Positions 36,254 to 44,747 of a stretch of 57,893 bases of DNA are shown in pieces (position 1 is the first letter of the stretch; every line of letters starts with the position of its first letter). The translations under genes and the position numbers were made by a program. The notes beneath the pieces were generated by a model. That model was not told the origin of the DNA. It did not search any database and saw only the letters and a program-made list of their open reading frames with translations. Source of the stretch: Rhodoferax sp. (lineage in GTDB: Bacteria; Pseudomonadota; Gammaproteobacteria; Burkholderiales; Burkholderiaceae_C); assembly GCA_025351745.1 (NCBI GenBank), contig JANXVI010000250.1, forward strand, positions 1 to 57,893, read 5' to 3'.

Positions 36254-38374
36254 ATGACCCGAGAAACTGCACCTCCGCTGGACACCGAGTTCCAGCGCCT
36301 AAAACCCGAACTGTTGGCGCAGGCTATTGAACAGAGCCCCTTGGCCATCGTCGTCCTGGACCGGGATGGCCAGGTGCAATACTGCAACCAGGGCTTCCTC
36401 ACGATGTCGGGTTTTTCGCGGGCCGAGGTGGTGGGCATCAAACCCTACCCCTGGAACCACGACGCGGACACAGATGCCACCTACCGCAGCTTGTTGGCGT
36501 CGCAAGTGGGTGATGACTGCTGGAGGGGCGACGTGCAAAGCACGCGTAAGGACGGCACCAAGTACTGGGAGCGCCAGGTAGTGTCCACACTGCGCGACGC
36601 GGCGGGCCGGTCCACACATCTGGTGGTCGTCAAAGAAGATGTCAGCGATCGCAAATTGCGGCGTGCCGATTACGCCCAAACGCGCCATTTGCATGAGCGG
36701 GCCTTGGCCTCCAGCAGCAACGGCATCATGATCACCCGCAGCAGCGAAGACGACCATTCCATCGTCTATGTCAACCCGGCTTTTGAACGCATCACGGGGT
36801 ATAGCGCCGATGAAGTGATGGGGATGGAGGGGCGCTTCCTGGTGCGCGACGACCTGGCCCAACCCGATCTGGACCACATTCGGGCGGCGCTGCGCGAGAA
36901 ACGAGAAGGATCGGCCACGCTGCGCAACTACCGCAAAGACGGATCGCTGTTCTGGAACGAGCTGCACATCGCACCGGTGCACGACCTGACCGGCGGCGAA
37001 ACCACCCATTTCGTCAGCATCATCAACGACATCAGCGAGAGAGTGCGCTACCAGCATGCGCTGGAATACCAGGCCAACCACGACAGCCTGACGGGCCTGG
37101 CCAACCGCAACTTGCTCAACGACCGCATCGAGCAGGGGGTTGCATGGGCCAAACGCAATGGCCATGTGATGGGCGTCATGCTGCTGGACCTGGACCACTT
37201 CAAACTCATCAACGACGCGTCGGGCCACAGTGCCGGCGACACCTTGCTGAAGGAAGTGGCACAGCGGCTGACCGCCTGCGTGCGGGAGACCGATACCGTC
37301 GCCCGGCTGGGCGGCGACGAGTTCGTCATCATCCTGACCGATCTGCCACAGCCGGGGGACGTGGACCAAATAGCCGAGAAAATCTTGTCCACCCTGTCGC
37401 GGCCCACCGAGATTGCCGGGCGTGAAGTGTTTGTCACCGCCAGCATCGGCGTATCGCTGTACCCGCGCGATGGCGACCATGGCGAGATCCTGCTGCGCTA
37501 TGCCGACATGGCCATGTACCGCGTCAAAGAACACGGCCGCAACAGTGTGCGCCAGTTCGTACCCGAGATGGGCTCCACCGCGATCAGCCGCCTTGACATG
37601 GAAGGTGCCATGCGCCGCGGCATCGAGCGTGGCGAATTCGTGTTGCATTACCAACCCAAGATCGACCTGGTGACGCAAAACGTGGTCGGCGCCGAGGCGT
37701 TGATACGCTGGCAACATCCACAAATCGGCCTGGTCCATCCCATAGAGTTCATCCGCTTGGCCGAAGAAACCGGGCTGATACTGCCACTGGGCGAATGGGT
37801 GCTGCTGGAGGCCTGCAAACAGCAGGTGCTGTGGCGCCAGCAAGGCCTGCCGCCCCTGAAGATCGCCATCAATATGTCAGCCCGCCAGTTTCGGCAGGAC
37901 GAACTGGCCGAGCGCATCGCAGAGGTGTTTGCCAGCACCGGAGCCGACCCGGCCCACGTGATTCTGGAGCTGACCGAGAGCATGGTCATGCACGATGTGG
38001 ACAGCACATTGGTGGCACTGCGCGCACTCAAAAAGCTCGGCGTGTCGCTGTCGCTGGACGACTTCGGCACCGGTTATTCCAGCCTGTCTTATCTGCGGCG
38101 TTTCCCGATTGACGAACTCAAGATCGATCGCTCCTTCATCAACGACATCCACACCAACCCCGACGACGCGGCCATCGCCGGTGCCATCATCGCCATGGCG
38201 CGCAGCCTGGGCTTGTCGGTCGTAGCCGAAGGGGTGGAGAAAAACGAGCAGGTGGCGTTGCTCAGCGCGCTGGGCTGCAACCAGGTGCAAGGTTATTACT
38301 ACGCCCGCCCGCTGACAGTCGGCGCCTTTGCCGGCCGCATGCGTGAGCAACAGCAGCGGGCCCGCCCGGCATGA
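36254..38374 (+). CDS. Soluble PAS-PAS-GGDEF-EAL cyclic-di-GMP enzyme
   Basis: 706 residues starting MTRETAPPLD; the frame is open upstream to 36101 but without a better start. No membrane helix. PAS 1 (about 18-135), PAS 2 (145-265, NGIMITRSSEDD...VNPAFERITGYSADEV), GGDEF (270-430, GGDEF near 353) and EAL (445-690, EAL near 480, DDFGTGYSSL). Both catalytic motifs are intact. The PAS pair probably binds a cofactor or ligand. The stop overlaps the next small gene's start (ATGA). It is the second c-di-GMP enzyme in the window. Confidence 0.92.
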   Translation: MTRETAPPLDTEFQRLKPELLAQAIEQSPLAIVVLDRDGQVQYCNQGFLTMSGFSRAEVVGIKPYPWNHDADTDATYRSLLASQVGDDCWRGDVQSTRKDGTKYWERQVVSTLRDAAGRSTHLVVVKEDVSDRKLRRADYAQTRHLHERALASSSNGIMITRSSEDDHSIVYVNPAFERITGYSADEVMGMEGRFLVRDDLAQPDLDHIRAALREKREGSATLRNYRKDGSLFWNELHIAPVHDLTGGETTHFVSIINDISERVRYQHALEYQANHDSLTGLANRNLLNDRIEQGVAWAKRNGHVMGVMLLDLDHFKLINDASGHSAGDTLLKEVAQRLTACVRETDTVARLGGDEFVIILTDLPQPGDVDQIAEKILSTLSRPTEIAGREVFVTASIGVSLYPRDGDHGEILLRYADMAMYRVKEHGRNSVRQFVPEMGSTAISRLDMEGAMRRGIERGEFVLHYQPKIDLVTQNVVGAEALIRWQHPQIGLVHPIEFIRLAEETGLILPLGEWVLLEACKQQVLWRQQGLPPLKIAINMSARQFRQDELAERIAEVFASTGADPAHVILELTESMVMHDVDSTLVALRALKKLGVSLSLDDFGTGYSSLSYLRRFPIDELKIDRSFINDIHTNPDDAAIAGAIIAMARSLGLSVVAEGVEKNEQVALLSALGCNQVQGYYYARPLTVGAFAGRMREQQQRARPA

Positions 38375-38601
38375 ACCAGCTCAATTGGCGAACGGTCTCC
38401 TCTGCCGAACTAGCGTTGCTGCTGAAAAACGCCATGCTGGATGCTTCACGGGCGGTAGGCACATCGACTGTCTACCAGCTCACCGTGGATGGCCGGGCCG
38501 TGGTCGCCGTGTCGATGCCCGATGGCGAGGCCGTGTTGGTTGAAGTCGTGGTGCCTGTGCACACTCTGCGTCGGCGCGTGGACCCACCCCACGCCATTTG
38601 A
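38371..38601 (+). CDS. Small protein coupled to the GGDEF/EAL gene
   Basis: 76 residues (MNQLNWRTVSSAELALLLKN...), start overlapping the GGDEF/EAL stop by four bases, so its translation is coupled. No signal peptide or membrane helix. The pattern VYQLTVDGRAVVAVSMPDGEAVLVEVV suggests a small beta-rich domain. I do not recognise it. A role as partner of the upstream enzyme is suggested only by the overlap. Confidence 0.6.
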   Translation: MNQLNWRTVSSAELALLLKNAMLDASRAVGTSTVYQLTVDGRAVVAVSMPDGEAVLVEVVVPVHTLRRRVDPPHAI

Positions 38602-38616
38602 TTCCACCCGATCGAT

Positions 38617-39564
38617 TCAGCGTTTGAGCGTGCGCAAGCGGGCCACCACCCGAACCCCGAGGAACACCAAAGCGCCCGCTACTACGCCGGTCAGCGCATC
38701 CATACACAGCGGCAATACCGACCGCGCCACCTCGGCCAGCGTGCCTTCGGCGCCCAACTGCGCCAGCACAGCCTGCACTGCATGCTGCAATGGCACCAGA
38801 CCATGCACCAAAATACCGCCGCCCACCAGAAACATGGCTGCGGTACCCACCACGGCCAGGATCTTCATCAGCCCCGGTGCAGCGGCCAGCAAGGCGCGCC
38901 CGATGGCCTGTTGCGCGCGCCGTGCTGAACCGCCATCGGGCAAGCGGCTCATGTAAAGGCCCAGGTCGTCCATCTTCACGATACCGGCCACAAAACCATA
39001 CACGCCAAACGTCATCAGCAACGCAATGGCGCTGAGCACGGCCAACTGCGTCGTCCACGGGCTGCTCTGCACCGTGCCCAGCGTGATGGCAATGATCTCG
39101 GCCGACAGCACAAAATCGGTACGTATCGCGCCTTTGATCTTGTCGCGCTCCATGGCAACCAAGTCCACTTTCGGGTCGCTCAAGGCTTTCAACAACTCGG
39201 CTTCGTGCGCGTGGGTCGCTGCGTCTTCTTCGTGCATAAACTTGTGCGCCATTTTTTCGAAGCCTTCAAAGCACAAATAGGCGCCTCCCACCATCAGCAA
39301 GGGCGTCACCGCCCAAGGAACAAAGACGCTGATCAGCAGCGCGGCGGGCACCAGGATCAGCTTGTTCAGCAGCGAACCCTTGCACACCGCCCAGACGACA
39401 GGCAGTTCGCGGTCTGCCGACACTCCGGCCACCTGTTGCGCATTGAGAGCCAAGTCGTCGCCCAGCACGCCGGCTGTTTTCTGGGCTGCTACTTTGGAGA
39501 GCACGGCCACATCATCCAGGATGGTGGCGATATCGTCTAACAGGGCAAGAAGGCTACTGGGCAT
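38617..39564 (-). CDS. DUF808 (YedI-like) inner-membrane protein
   Basis: 315 residues starting MPSSLLALLDDIATILDDVAVLSK, which is characteristic of DUF808/YedI proteins, as are KVAAQKTAGVLGDDLALNAQQV and GGAYLCFEGFEKMAHK. Several membrane segments in the second half. The family's function is unknown. The frame is open 90 codons upstream but the family start is clear. It is convergent with the small 38371 gene, 15 bases apart. Confidence 0.9.
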   Translation of the reverse strand: MPSSLLALLDDIATILDDVAVLSKVAAQKTAGVLGDDLALNAQQVAGVSADRELPVVWAVCKGSLLNKLILVPAALLISVFVPWAVTPLLMVGGAYLCFEGFEKMAHKFMHEEDAATHAHEAELLKALSDPKVDLVAMERDKIKGAIRTDFVLSAEIIAITLGTVQSSPWTTQLAVLSAIALLMTFGVYGFVAGIVKMDDLGLYMSRLPDGGSARRAQQAIGRALLAAAPGLMKILAVVGTAAMFLVGGGILVHGLVPLQHAVQAVLAQLGAEGTLAEVARSVLPLCMDALTGVVAGALVFLGVRVVARLRTLKR

Positions 39565-39635
39565 GGTGCAAGTGAACGGGTAAAACGGGAAAATACCGAT
39601 TGTCGCAGTGTCGCCCACTGGCAAAATGCGCGCAT

Positions 39636-40154
39636 ATGCCCCACGCCTTAGATGCCCGCCTGGCGCCCACGGTTCTGGACGTTGAGGCGTCCGGTTTCGG
39701 GCGCAACAGCTACCCCATAGAAATCGGCTTTGTGTTGCCCAATGGCCATGCGTACTGCACGCTGATTCGCCCCGAGGCCAGTTGGACCCACTGGGACGCA
39801 CAGGCCGAGGCCACCCACCACATTCCACGCGCACTGATCATGCAGCGCGGTGTACCGGCACTGCAAGTGGCGCAGACCATCAATGCCCAACTGGCCGGTC
39901 AAACCGTCTATTCCGACGGGTGGGCCAATGACTTCAGTTGGGTGGGGGCACTGTTTGACGCAGCCGACATGAGTCCGGCTTTCAAGCTGGAGAACCTGCG
40001 CGCACTGCTGGACGAACAACAGGCCGATTTATGGCACACCGTCAAGGCCCAGATCAGCAGCGAGCGTGGCGTGCAGCGCCACCGCGCCAGCGCCGACGCA
40101 CGACTGTTGCAGCTCACCTTGCAACGCCTGCGCCAGCGCATAGCTGAGAACTAA
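39636..40154 (+). CDS. DEDD-type 3'-5' exonuclease domain protein
   Basis: 172 residues. VLDVEASGFGRNSYPIEIGFV near the N-terminus carries the D-x-E pair of the DEDD exonuclease motif I. ASADARLLQLTLQ at the end fits the last motif Asp. RNase T/DnaQ-like fold, short and without extra domains. Probably acts on RNA or DNA 3' ends, target unknown. It is divergent from the DUF808 gene, 71 bases apart. Confidence 0.75.
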   Translation: MPHALDARLAPTVLDVEASGFGRNSYPIEIGFVLPNGHAYCTLIRPEASWTHWDAQAEATHHIPRALIMQRGVPALQVAQTINAQLAGQTVYSDGWANDFSWVGALFDAADMSPAFKLENLRALLDEQQADLWHTVKAQISSERGVQRHRASADARLLQLTLQRLRQRIAEN

Positions 40155-40169
40155 TGTTTGGATGAATTG

Positions 40170-40216
40170 GCCTGTAGCCCTCGTAGGACAAGCGTAGTGT
40201 GCTATCAACTATATAG
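40170..40216 (-). repeat. Dispersed short repeat, intergenic copy (family A)
   Basis: On the minus strand: GCTATATAGTTGATAGC, ACACTACGCTTGTCC, TACGAGGGCTACAGG. It lies between the exonuclease gene and a minus-strand small gene. Confidence 0.65.
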
Positions 40217-40233
40217 CGTATAGAATCTGCCGA

Positions 40234-40479
40234 CTAGGTGATCTTGAAGACCGTCCGAATGGTCCTGGTGCCTGTCTTCTCTTCAAAAACAGCCCACTGC
40301 TTGATGCCCTTGACCAGCACCGCCGTGCTGACGTCCTTCACGGGCTTCTTGGCCTTGAGCTTCGCCGTGACCCAATCTTGCACATGCGGATAGGCGATGC
40401 CTTCCTTGCCAGTAGGTACCAGCAATTCTTTACCGGCAACGCTTCCCACGGATGTGACGACGAGTTCGGTGGCGGGCAT
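40234..40479 (-). CDS. Small hypothetical protein
   Basis: 81 residues starting MPATELVVTSVGSVAGKELL, ending TRTIRTVFKIT. Basic, no signal peptide or membrane helix; the pattern is alpha/beta. The frame extends 20 codons upstream without a better start. Not recognised. It lies 67 bases downstream of the esterase gene on the same strand. Confidence 0.5.
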   Translation of the reverse strand: MPATELVVTSVGSVAGKELLVPTGKEGIAYPHVQDWVTAKLKAKKPVKDVSTAVLVKGIKQWAVFEEKTGTRTIRTVFKIT

Positions 40480-40545
40480 TTTTTGAGGTGTGAAGAATAA
40501 GAGGCAGGGACGCAACACAAGCTTACTACGCCAACGCATGTGCCA

Positions 40546-41637
40546 TCAAGCACCCGGCATGGAAGCAGCCACATCGCTGTCGCACTGCGCAAAAGCGCGC
40601 TGGGCAAACGCCAGCACCATGCGCGTCGCGTCGGGGCCCTTCGGGTCCGAGTAAGACTGTGCGGCAGAACCACCGCTCCAGGCATGACCCAGGCCCGCCA
40701 CCTGAACCCAGGTGGCTACCACCCGGCGGCCCAGCTTCCAGTCGGTCAGCGTGGCCGGATAGCGCGCACCCCGGCGCACCACGCGCGGCGCGCCTAGCTT
40801 GGCCTGCAGGGTCGCGGCCCAGCGTTGCGCCGCAAGCCCACCGTTGACCGGCGCGACAACCCTGTCTTTGTTGCCCTGGATCACCAACAACGCTGGCAAA
40901 CGGCTATTCTTGGTTGCCCCGGGCAGCGCAGTGCCCGCACTGGTTGAGTGGCCGCGCATGGCCGCCAGTGCCGTGGCTGACGAATGTGCCAAGCCTGGCC
41001 CCACACCCGAGTGCATGACCACAGCTGCAAAACGGTCAGGGTAATGCAGCGCCAGCAACGCCGCTGTGCCCGCACCGGCCGACATGCCGGCGACCACAAT
41101 GTGCGCAGCGTCAATGGGGTAGGTTGCACACACCTGATCCACCACCGCCAGAATGCCAGCCGCTTCAAGCTGTGCCCGTCCCGAGCGGGTGTCGAACCAG
41201 TTCCAGCAAGCTTGCACATTGGCCAGCCGGTCTTGCTCGGGGTACACCACCACAAACCCCGCCGCAGCGGCCAGGCCATTCATCCGCGTGCTGGCGGCAA
41301 AGCTATGCGCATCTTGTGCACAGCCGTGCAACATCACCACCAAGGAAAGCTTGCGCGCTGCTGCTTTGCCCGCAGGACGGTGAACGTAATAGCGCTTCGG
41401 GCCCGCGGGGCCCATTGCCATGCCTCCTCGCATGGCGCTGGGTTTTGCCACTGACGGCTTGCGCAGTGTGAGCGCTTTGGACCCGCTGGAGACTGTCGAC
41501 TGCTTGGATACCGATACCCGTTTAAACGCAGCCGCCTTCACCAGCTTGCTGCTGGCGCGCAGCGTTTTGCGCGTCAGGGAGGCAACTTGCCGTTGCATGG
41601 CGCGTGTCCAAAAAGTACTTTTCAATCGCTTGGGCAT
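40546..41637 (-). CDS. PHB-depolymerase-family (LpqC-like) esterase
   Basis: 363 residues. Alpha/beta-hydrolase of the esterase-depolymerase family: oxyanion region VMLHGCAQDAHSFA (102-115), nucleophile elbow GMSAG with Ser186, and LGHAWSGG supplying the His near the C-terminus. The N-terminal 70 residues are Lys/Arg/Ser-rich and lack a signal peptide, so the enzyme is probably intracellular, like some polyhydroxybutyrate granule-associated esterases. Polyester or small-ester hydrolysis is the family activity; the exact substrate is inferred. Confidence 0.87.
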   Translation of the reverse strand: MPKRLKSTFWTRAMQRQVASLTRKTLRASSKLVKAAAFKRVSVSKQSTVSSGSKALTLRKPSVAKPSAMRGGMAMGPAGPKRYYVHRPAGKAAARKLSLVVMLHGCAQDAHSFAASTRMNGLAAAAGFVVVYPEQDRLANVQACWNWFDTRSGRAQLEAAGILAVVDQVCATYPIDAAHIVVAGMSAGAGTAALLALHYPDRFAAVVMHSGVGPGLAHSSATALAAMRGHSTSAGTALPGATKNSRLPALLVIQGNKDRVVAPVNGGLAAQRWAATLQAKLGAPRVVRRGARYPATLTDWKLGRRVVATWVQVAGLGHAWSGGSAAQSYSDPKGPDATRMVLAFAQRAFAQCDSDVAASMPGA

Positions 41638-41803
41638 CTATTTTTCTTTTGCAGTACTTTGGACACGTTTCGAAAGACTGCAGCTTATGGCATGGGCTGC
41701 GCATGCAGGGTGCGCTCGCGCACATACGCTTTGGGCTCGTGTGTTCCAAACTGCTAACTGTGTGCTTAAACAGAGCTACCCCCATTGGAGATTGGAGACA
41801 CTG

Positions 41804-42094
41804 ATGACCGAACCCCATAATCATTCCGCCGGACCCGACCTCGTTGGCAAAGCACCCATAGCGCCGGGCTCGACACCACCTGCGCAGGGCAAAGGTTTGC
41901 CGCTACCGCACGAAAAAGACGAATCGGCATCCAGCGCTGCCGCAGCGCCGGACCCCAAGATCGTGCAAGCCAAGCGCGACCTGGACGCCGGCATGGTGGA
42001 CACCGACATGCACGCAACCGCAGGGCTGGATGCCGAACTGCGCAAGAAGATGGTGCCTGGCCCGGGCGGAAACCCCCCTACCAGCGGGCATTGA
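41804..42094 (+). CDS. Small conserved hydrophilic protein
   Basis: 96 residues, ATG with GGAG seven bases upstream; the open frame further upstream (from 41420) is antisense to the esterase gene. Proline-, acid- and histidine-rich, probably disordered in the first half (LPLPHEKDESASS), then a conserved-looking motif VQAKRDLDAGMVDTDMHATAGLDAELR. I associate such proteins with Comamonadaceae but know no function. Confidence 0.65.
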   Translation: MTEPHNHSAGPDLVGKAPIAPGSTPPAQGKGLPLPHEKDESASSAAAAPDPKIVQAKRDLDAGMVDTDMHATAGLDAELRKKMVPGPGGNPPTSGH

Positions 42095-42144
42095 CGTCGT
42101 CTTTGGGCGCGGACTGTACGACGCGCACGCACTCCAAACGGTGT

Positions 42145-42369
42145 TCAGGCGCAGTTCTTCTTCAATGGACGTATTGGGGTGACGACATCGGGTCCAACTG
42201 TTTCCACGCATTCGTCGTCGCGTGCGACGTTGTTGGTTCCTTCACACAGGCCTTCACCAGACCCCAACGATTTGTTGCTGATAACCATATGCAGTTCGTC
42301 GACCATTCCGGCTCGAATATAAAGGCGAACCAGGGTCACGCCTGCGCCTAAGCGCACGTCCTTTTTCAA
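42145..42369 (-). pseudogene. RibD C-terminal / dihydrofolate-reductase-family fragment
   Basis: About 74 residues resembling only the last third of a RibD_C-type protein: VRLGAGVTLVRLYIRAGMVDELHMVIS then LGSGEGL, followed by the decayed tail DDECVETVGP. Homologues run about 180-220 residues, so the N-terminal two thirds is missing. It may be a relic of gene loss in this gene-poor stretch. Confidence 0.65.
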
Positions 42370-42859
42370 TCTACTTTGCGGTCAGGCTAATTGGCCCCGA
42401 TAGTCTATAAGCTGGAACGCCTTATTTCCCTGTCGCAGCACGCCAGCGAACGCTCGTGTGGGGTTGCCCATTTTCTTTCTGTATGAGGCACTACGAGATT
42501 CCCCGTTCGACAGGAAAGTCTTCGCGCATGGGCGCGCTGCACGGGTGCGTTCGTTCACCGTTGCTAAACAGAGGGGCGTTGTGAAACGGCGGTCGCTGAA
42601 TTACATGTTCTTTGCAGGTTGCTGCCATTGATCAAAACTCTGAACAGCGAGATCACAGTTCCAGGTCAACTTTGCGGCCGTTTCGTGAACGACCGATTGA
42701 GTACCGTTGGCTCAGCGCATTGTCCCAGCGGTACATTCTGCTTTAGCAGCGTACTTGCCCGGCGCATACGTTCACATCGAACCCATGACTGGCTGAGCGG
42801 TAAGACCCTGCGCTATTTTGTGCAATATGTTGTCGGCAACAACACCGTCCCAGGTAGCG
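42370..42859. other. Gene-poor interval
   Basis: About 490 bases between the RibD-like fragment and the ZIP gene. The open frames here (for example around 42619-42888) lack ribosome sites and family-like sequence. I see no RNA gene or clear repeat. With the fragment before it, this looks like decaying DNA. Confidence 0.4.
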
Positions 42860-43672
42860 TCAATGCCCGTGGGCCAACCCACTCATGACGGTCACCAAAC
42901 CGATGCCCAAGCCCAGCCAGGTGACCTGGGCCAAGGTCTCGGCCAGGCTCAGCCGTTTTTGCAACTGCGGAATCAAATCCGCCAGCGCCACGTATACAAA
43001 GCTGCTGGACGCCACCACCAAAAAATACGGCAGGTAGCTGTGCAACGAATCCACCAGCCAGTAACCGACCAAGCCACCCAGGGCGGTAACAGCACCCGCC
43101 AGCGACACCTTGACCAAGGCCATGCGCTTGTTGCTGGCGCCCGAGCGCAGCACCATCAAGTCACCCATGTGGTGCGGTACTTCGTGAGCCAATACCGCCA
43201 GCGATGCGATAGCGCCCAGACGCATATCAGCCATGAAGGCGGAAGCGATCAAGATTCCGTCGCCAAAGCAATGCACGCTGTCCCCGGTGAGGATGGCCCA
43301 ACTGCCGGGTTGCACGGGCGGGTGGTCGTGCGCCGGGTCGTGCGCGTGGTTGTGCACATGTCCATGCGCGTGCCGGTGGGTTTCACCCGTGTGGTGGTGC
43401 TCGTGGCCGTGGTGCCACAGCTCGGCCTTGTCCAACAAAAAGAAGAACACCAAGCCCAGAAGCAAGGTCAAAAACAGGTCATGCGCAGCTGCTCGGCCCT
43501 CGAACGCCTCTGGCAGCAGGTGCATGAAGGCAGTGGCCATCAGCGCTCCGGCTGCCATGCTGAGCATGTGCTGGGTATAGCGGGCCAGTGCGCCAAAGCT
43601 CAGGGCTGCGGCCAACCACACCGAGCCGATGCCGGCAACAATGGTTCCTATCAAGATTGCTATCAAAGTCAT
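42860..43672 (-). CDS. ZIP-family divalent metal transporter
   Basis: 270 residues, about eight membrane helices. The metal-path helices are SVHCFGDGILIASAF (His134, Asp138) and LAHEVPHHMGDL. A cytoplasmic loop at about 87-119 is packed with His (HHGHEHHH, HRHAHGHVHNHAHD), a zinc-sensing or binding loop of ZIP proteins. It imports zinc or a similar ion. The first codons (MTLIAI) overlap the end of a dispersed repeat that also occupies the leader. Confidence 0.92.
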   Translation of the reverse strand: MTLIAILIGTIVAGIGSVWLAAALSFGALARYTQHMLSMAAGALMATAFMHLLPEAFEGRAAAHDLFLTLLLGLVFFFLLDKAELWHHGHEHHHTGETHRHAHGHVHNHAHDPAHDHPPVQPGSWAILTGDSVHCFGDGILIASAFMADMRLGAIASLAVLAHEVPHHMGDLMVLRSGASNKRMALVKVSLAGAVTALGGLVGYWLVDSLHSYLPYFLVVASSSFVYVALADLIPQLQKRLSLAETLAQVTWLGLGIGLVTVMSGLAHGH

Positions 43673-43707
43673 AGCTACTTACGCATATCCCACTAGGGCT
43701 AGAGCCT
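43658..43707 (+). repeat. Dispersed short repeat over the ZIP gene start (family A)
   Basis: On the plus strand: GCTATCAAAGTCATAGC, TACTTACGCATATCCC, ACTAGGGCTAGAGCC. Together with 11229-11276 it is the best-preserved copy. It spans the ZIP leader and its first five codons. Confidence 0.75.
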
Positions 43708-43727
43708 TAAAACACTTAAAGAGGAAG

Positions 43728-43750
43728 GTAAAAACCGCCCCTGAGGGCGG
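43728..43750 (-). terminator. Intrinsic terminator of the dienelactone hydrolase gene
   Basis: On the minus strand CCGCCC (43750-43745) pairs with GGGCGG (43740-43735) over four bases, followed by TTTTTACC. It lies 25 bases after the hydrolase stop. Confidence 0.8.
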
Positions 43751-43774
43751 CACGTGCACCATCGACCCGGTGCG

Positions 43775-44683
43775 TCACACGCCGTGGCCCTTGAACCAAT
43801 CCAGCGCGCGTTGGAATCCGTCTTCTGCCGCTTCCTTGCGGTAACTGGGGCGATAGTCTGCATGGAAGGCGTGCGGGGCCTGAGGGTACACCACAAACTC
43901 CGAAGCCTTGGCAGCCTTGTTGCCCTTGGCACCGGCCGCGGCCAGTGCGTCTTTCATGTCATTAACGGTGGTCAGCGAAATGCCCCCGTCTTGCCCACCG
44001 TACAAGCCCAGCACCGGCGCCTTCAGATCTGCGGCCAGTTCCAGGGGGTGCTTGGGCGTAAGGGCAGATGCCGTGCCGACCAAGCGGCCATACCATGCCA
44101 CACCGGCCTTGACGTTTTTGCTTTGCTCGGCATACAGCCAGGTGATACGACCGCCCCAGCAAAAGCCGGTTATGCCCACGCGCTTGGGATTGCCGTCGTT
44201 TTCGCTGGCCCATTGCACAGCGCCGTCCAGGTCAGCCATGACTTGGTCATCAGGCACTTTGGCTACGACCTCGGTCATCAATTTGCCCACATCTGTGAAC
44301 TTGCTGGCATCGCCCTGGCGCGCGTACAGGTCGGGTGCAATGGCCAGATAACCCGCTTTGGCGAAGCGGCGGCAGGTGTCGGCAATGTATTCGTGCACGC
44401 CAAAAATTTCTTGGATGACCAAGATCACTGGCATGTTCTTCTTGCCCTCCGGCGCGGCGTAATAGAACGGCACCGAAAAACCGGCGACGTCATAAATGCC
44501 TTCACCAGCAGCCAAGCCCGCCGCTGACGTCTTGACGGCCGTTTGCGCCATGATGGGCATGGCCGTAGCGGCATAGCCCACACCCAGTGCGGTCTTGAGC
44601 GCGGTGCGGCGGGTAGCGCCAGCTAGCGTGGACTTGCCAGGGAGCAAGGCGTTGAATTCGTCTTTTTGGTCTGCAGTCAGCAT
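43775..44683 (-). CDS. Dienelactone-hydrolase-family protein with export-type N-terminus
   Basis: 302 residues, ATG with AAGGA upstream. Nucleophile elbow GFCWGG with Cys175, Asp232 in GGQDGG and His271 in PHAFHADY form the Cys-Asp-His triad of dienelactone hydrolases (carboxymethylenebutenolidase). Residues 24-47 (TRRTALKTALGVGYAATAMPI) look like a twin-arginine or TAT-related signal set 24 residues into the protein. If exported, it acts in the periplasm. Ring-cleavage lactone hydrolysis is the family activity, but no aromatic degradation genes are adjacent. Confidence 0.87.
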   Translation of the reverse strand: MLTADQKDEFNALLPGKSTLAGATRRTALKTALGVGYAATAMPIMAQTAVKTSAAGLAAGEGIYDVAGFSVPFYYAAPEGKKNMPVILVIQEIFGVHEYIADTCRRFAKAGYLAIAPDLYARQGDASKFTDVGKLMTEVVAKVPDDQVMADLDGAVQWASENDGNPKRVGITGFCWGGRITWLYAEQSKNVKAGVAWYGRLVGTASALTPKHPLELAADLKAPVLGLYGGQDGGISLTTVNDMKDALAAAGAKGNKAAKASEFVVYPQAPHAFHADYRPSYRKEAAEDGFQRALDWFKGHGV

Positions 44684-44747
44684 AGCTTCAATCCTTCGGT
44701 GGAGGGGGTTGGGTCAGGTGAGGATAAACCGGCACAGTCTACGAGAA

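Noticed and set aside
36299-37843. 514-codon minus-strand open frame opposite the second GGDEF/EAL gene
   Set aside because: The plus-strand frame has intact PAS, GGDEF and EAL motifs; the antisense translation has no recognisable domain.
42619-42888. 89-codon open frame upstream of the ZIP gene end
   Set aside because: No ribosome site, no recognisable sequence, and it overlaps the ZIP gene end in antisense.
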